NCBI GenBank assembly: GCA_911728455.2 | Contig: OU452225.1 | Coordinates: forward strand, 21,610,495-21,674,494 | Reading direction: 5' to 3' | DNA from: Marthasterias glacialis | Lineage: Eukaryota > Echinodermata > Asteroidea > Forcipulatida > Asteriidae | DNA: 64,000 nucleotides | Shown here: piece by piece, positions 63,601 to 64,000 of the stretch | Layout of the letters: every line of letters starts with the position of its first letter | How positions within the stretch are numbered: position 1 is the first letter of the stretch | Made by a program: the position numbers and the translations under genes | The notes under the pieces: generated by a model | The model's input: the letters and a program-made list of their open reading frames with translations, nothing else | Told to the model about the DNA's origin: nothing | Database searches by the model: none

Positions 63601-64000
63601 CCTGAGCAAAGTCACCCCCTGAGCAAAGTCACCCCCTAAGCAAAGTCACCCCCTAAGCAAAGTCACCCCCTGAGCAAAGTCACCCCATAAGCAAAGTCAC
63701 CCCCTAAGCAAAGTCACCCCCTGAGCAAAGTCACCCCCTAAGCAAAGTCACCCCCTGAGCAAAGTCACCCCCTGAGCAAAGTCATCCCCTAAGCAAAGTC
63801 ACCCCCTGAGCAAAGTCACCCCCTGAGCAAAGTCACCCCCTGAGCAAAGTCACCCCCTGAGCAAAGTCACCCCCTGAGCAAAGTCACCCCCTGAGCAAAG
63901 TCACCCCCTAAGCAAAGTCACCCCTGAGCAAAGTCACCCCCTAAGCAAAGTCACCCCCTAAGCAAAGTCACCCCCTAAGCAAAGTCACCCCCTGAGCAAA
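60640..64000 (+). repeat. 17-bp minisatellite, about 195 or more units, runs off the window
   Basis: Unit AGCAAAGTCACCCCCTG with A/G alternation (CTAAGC or CTGAGC) and rare variants: a shortened unit (GAGCAGTCACC), CTAGCAATATCACC and CATCCCC. The variants recur in the same order about 205 bp and about 900 bp apart, indicating higher-order duplication. It lies in an ANKRD13C intron if the gene continues to the right. The complementary strand has a GGGGG run every 17 bp. Confidence 0.97.

Noticed and set aside
60640-64000. Possible CRISPR array
   Set aside because: Units are contiguous with no unique spacers, and the sequence is eukaryotic; it is a minisatellite.

Overview
The window is metazoan nuclear DNA: intron-rich genes with GT-AG splicing, AT-rich non-coding sequence, long minisatellites and many small inverted-repeat transposons. 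The three host genes read as animal orthologues. The repeats (a TTAA-flanked element beginning TTAAAGGCACTG, SINEs with tRNA-like heads, abundant short foldbacks) look to me like a marine invertebrate deuterostome, most likely an echinoderm, with a cephalochordate as the main alternative. The species is inference only.

Layout. (1) 1-16885, minus strand: a REXO1 orthologue (Elongin-A-binding, Rex1-like RNA exonuclease). Ten coding exons are visible, from the N-terminal CCCH zinc finger to the Cys/His-rich region; the DEDDh exonuclease domain lies beyond the left edge. (2) 16886-19391: divergent intergenic region with E2F-like sites just upstream of UHRF1. (3) 19392-46427, plus strand: a complete 16-exon UHRF1/2-type gene, 856 codons plus stop, with UBL, tandem Tudor, PHD, SRA and RING domains. 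All 15 introns were placed with consistent phases. (4) UHRF1 intron 2 carries an apparently intact Penelope-like retroelement (909-codon RT plus GIY-YIG ORF) flanked by direct repeats that fold as hammerhead-like motifs and preceded by a 79-bp tandem array full of splice-site-like sequences. (5) 46428-52877: region where UHRF1 and ANKRD13C converge tail to tail. (6) 52878-64000, minus strand: the last six coding exons of an ANKRD13C orthologue; its 5' part is off the right edge. (7) 60640-64000: a 17-bp minisatellite of nearly 200 units that runs off the window.

The most striking pattern is that three long intronic minisatellites, in two genes on opposite strands, each start within about 0-3 nt of a real 5' splice site. 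In ANKRD13C every unit is built on the donor sequence itself, giving about 40 GGTAAGC decoys after the authentic donor. Other notable items are a dispersed foldback family with a shared core at five loci, a transposon-like element enclosing an intact tRNA-like Pol III promoter, and a long acidic insertion in the UHRF1 tandem Tudor domain.

Functionally, UHRF1 is the hemimethyl-CpG/H3K9me reader and E3 ligase of maintenance methylation, REXO1 is a nuclear RNA exonuclease-family protein, and ANKRD13C is an ER-associated ankyrin protein. They do not form a known pathway; they are neighbours. From memory, REXO1 and UHRF1 both lie in human 19p13.3, so this linkage may be old.
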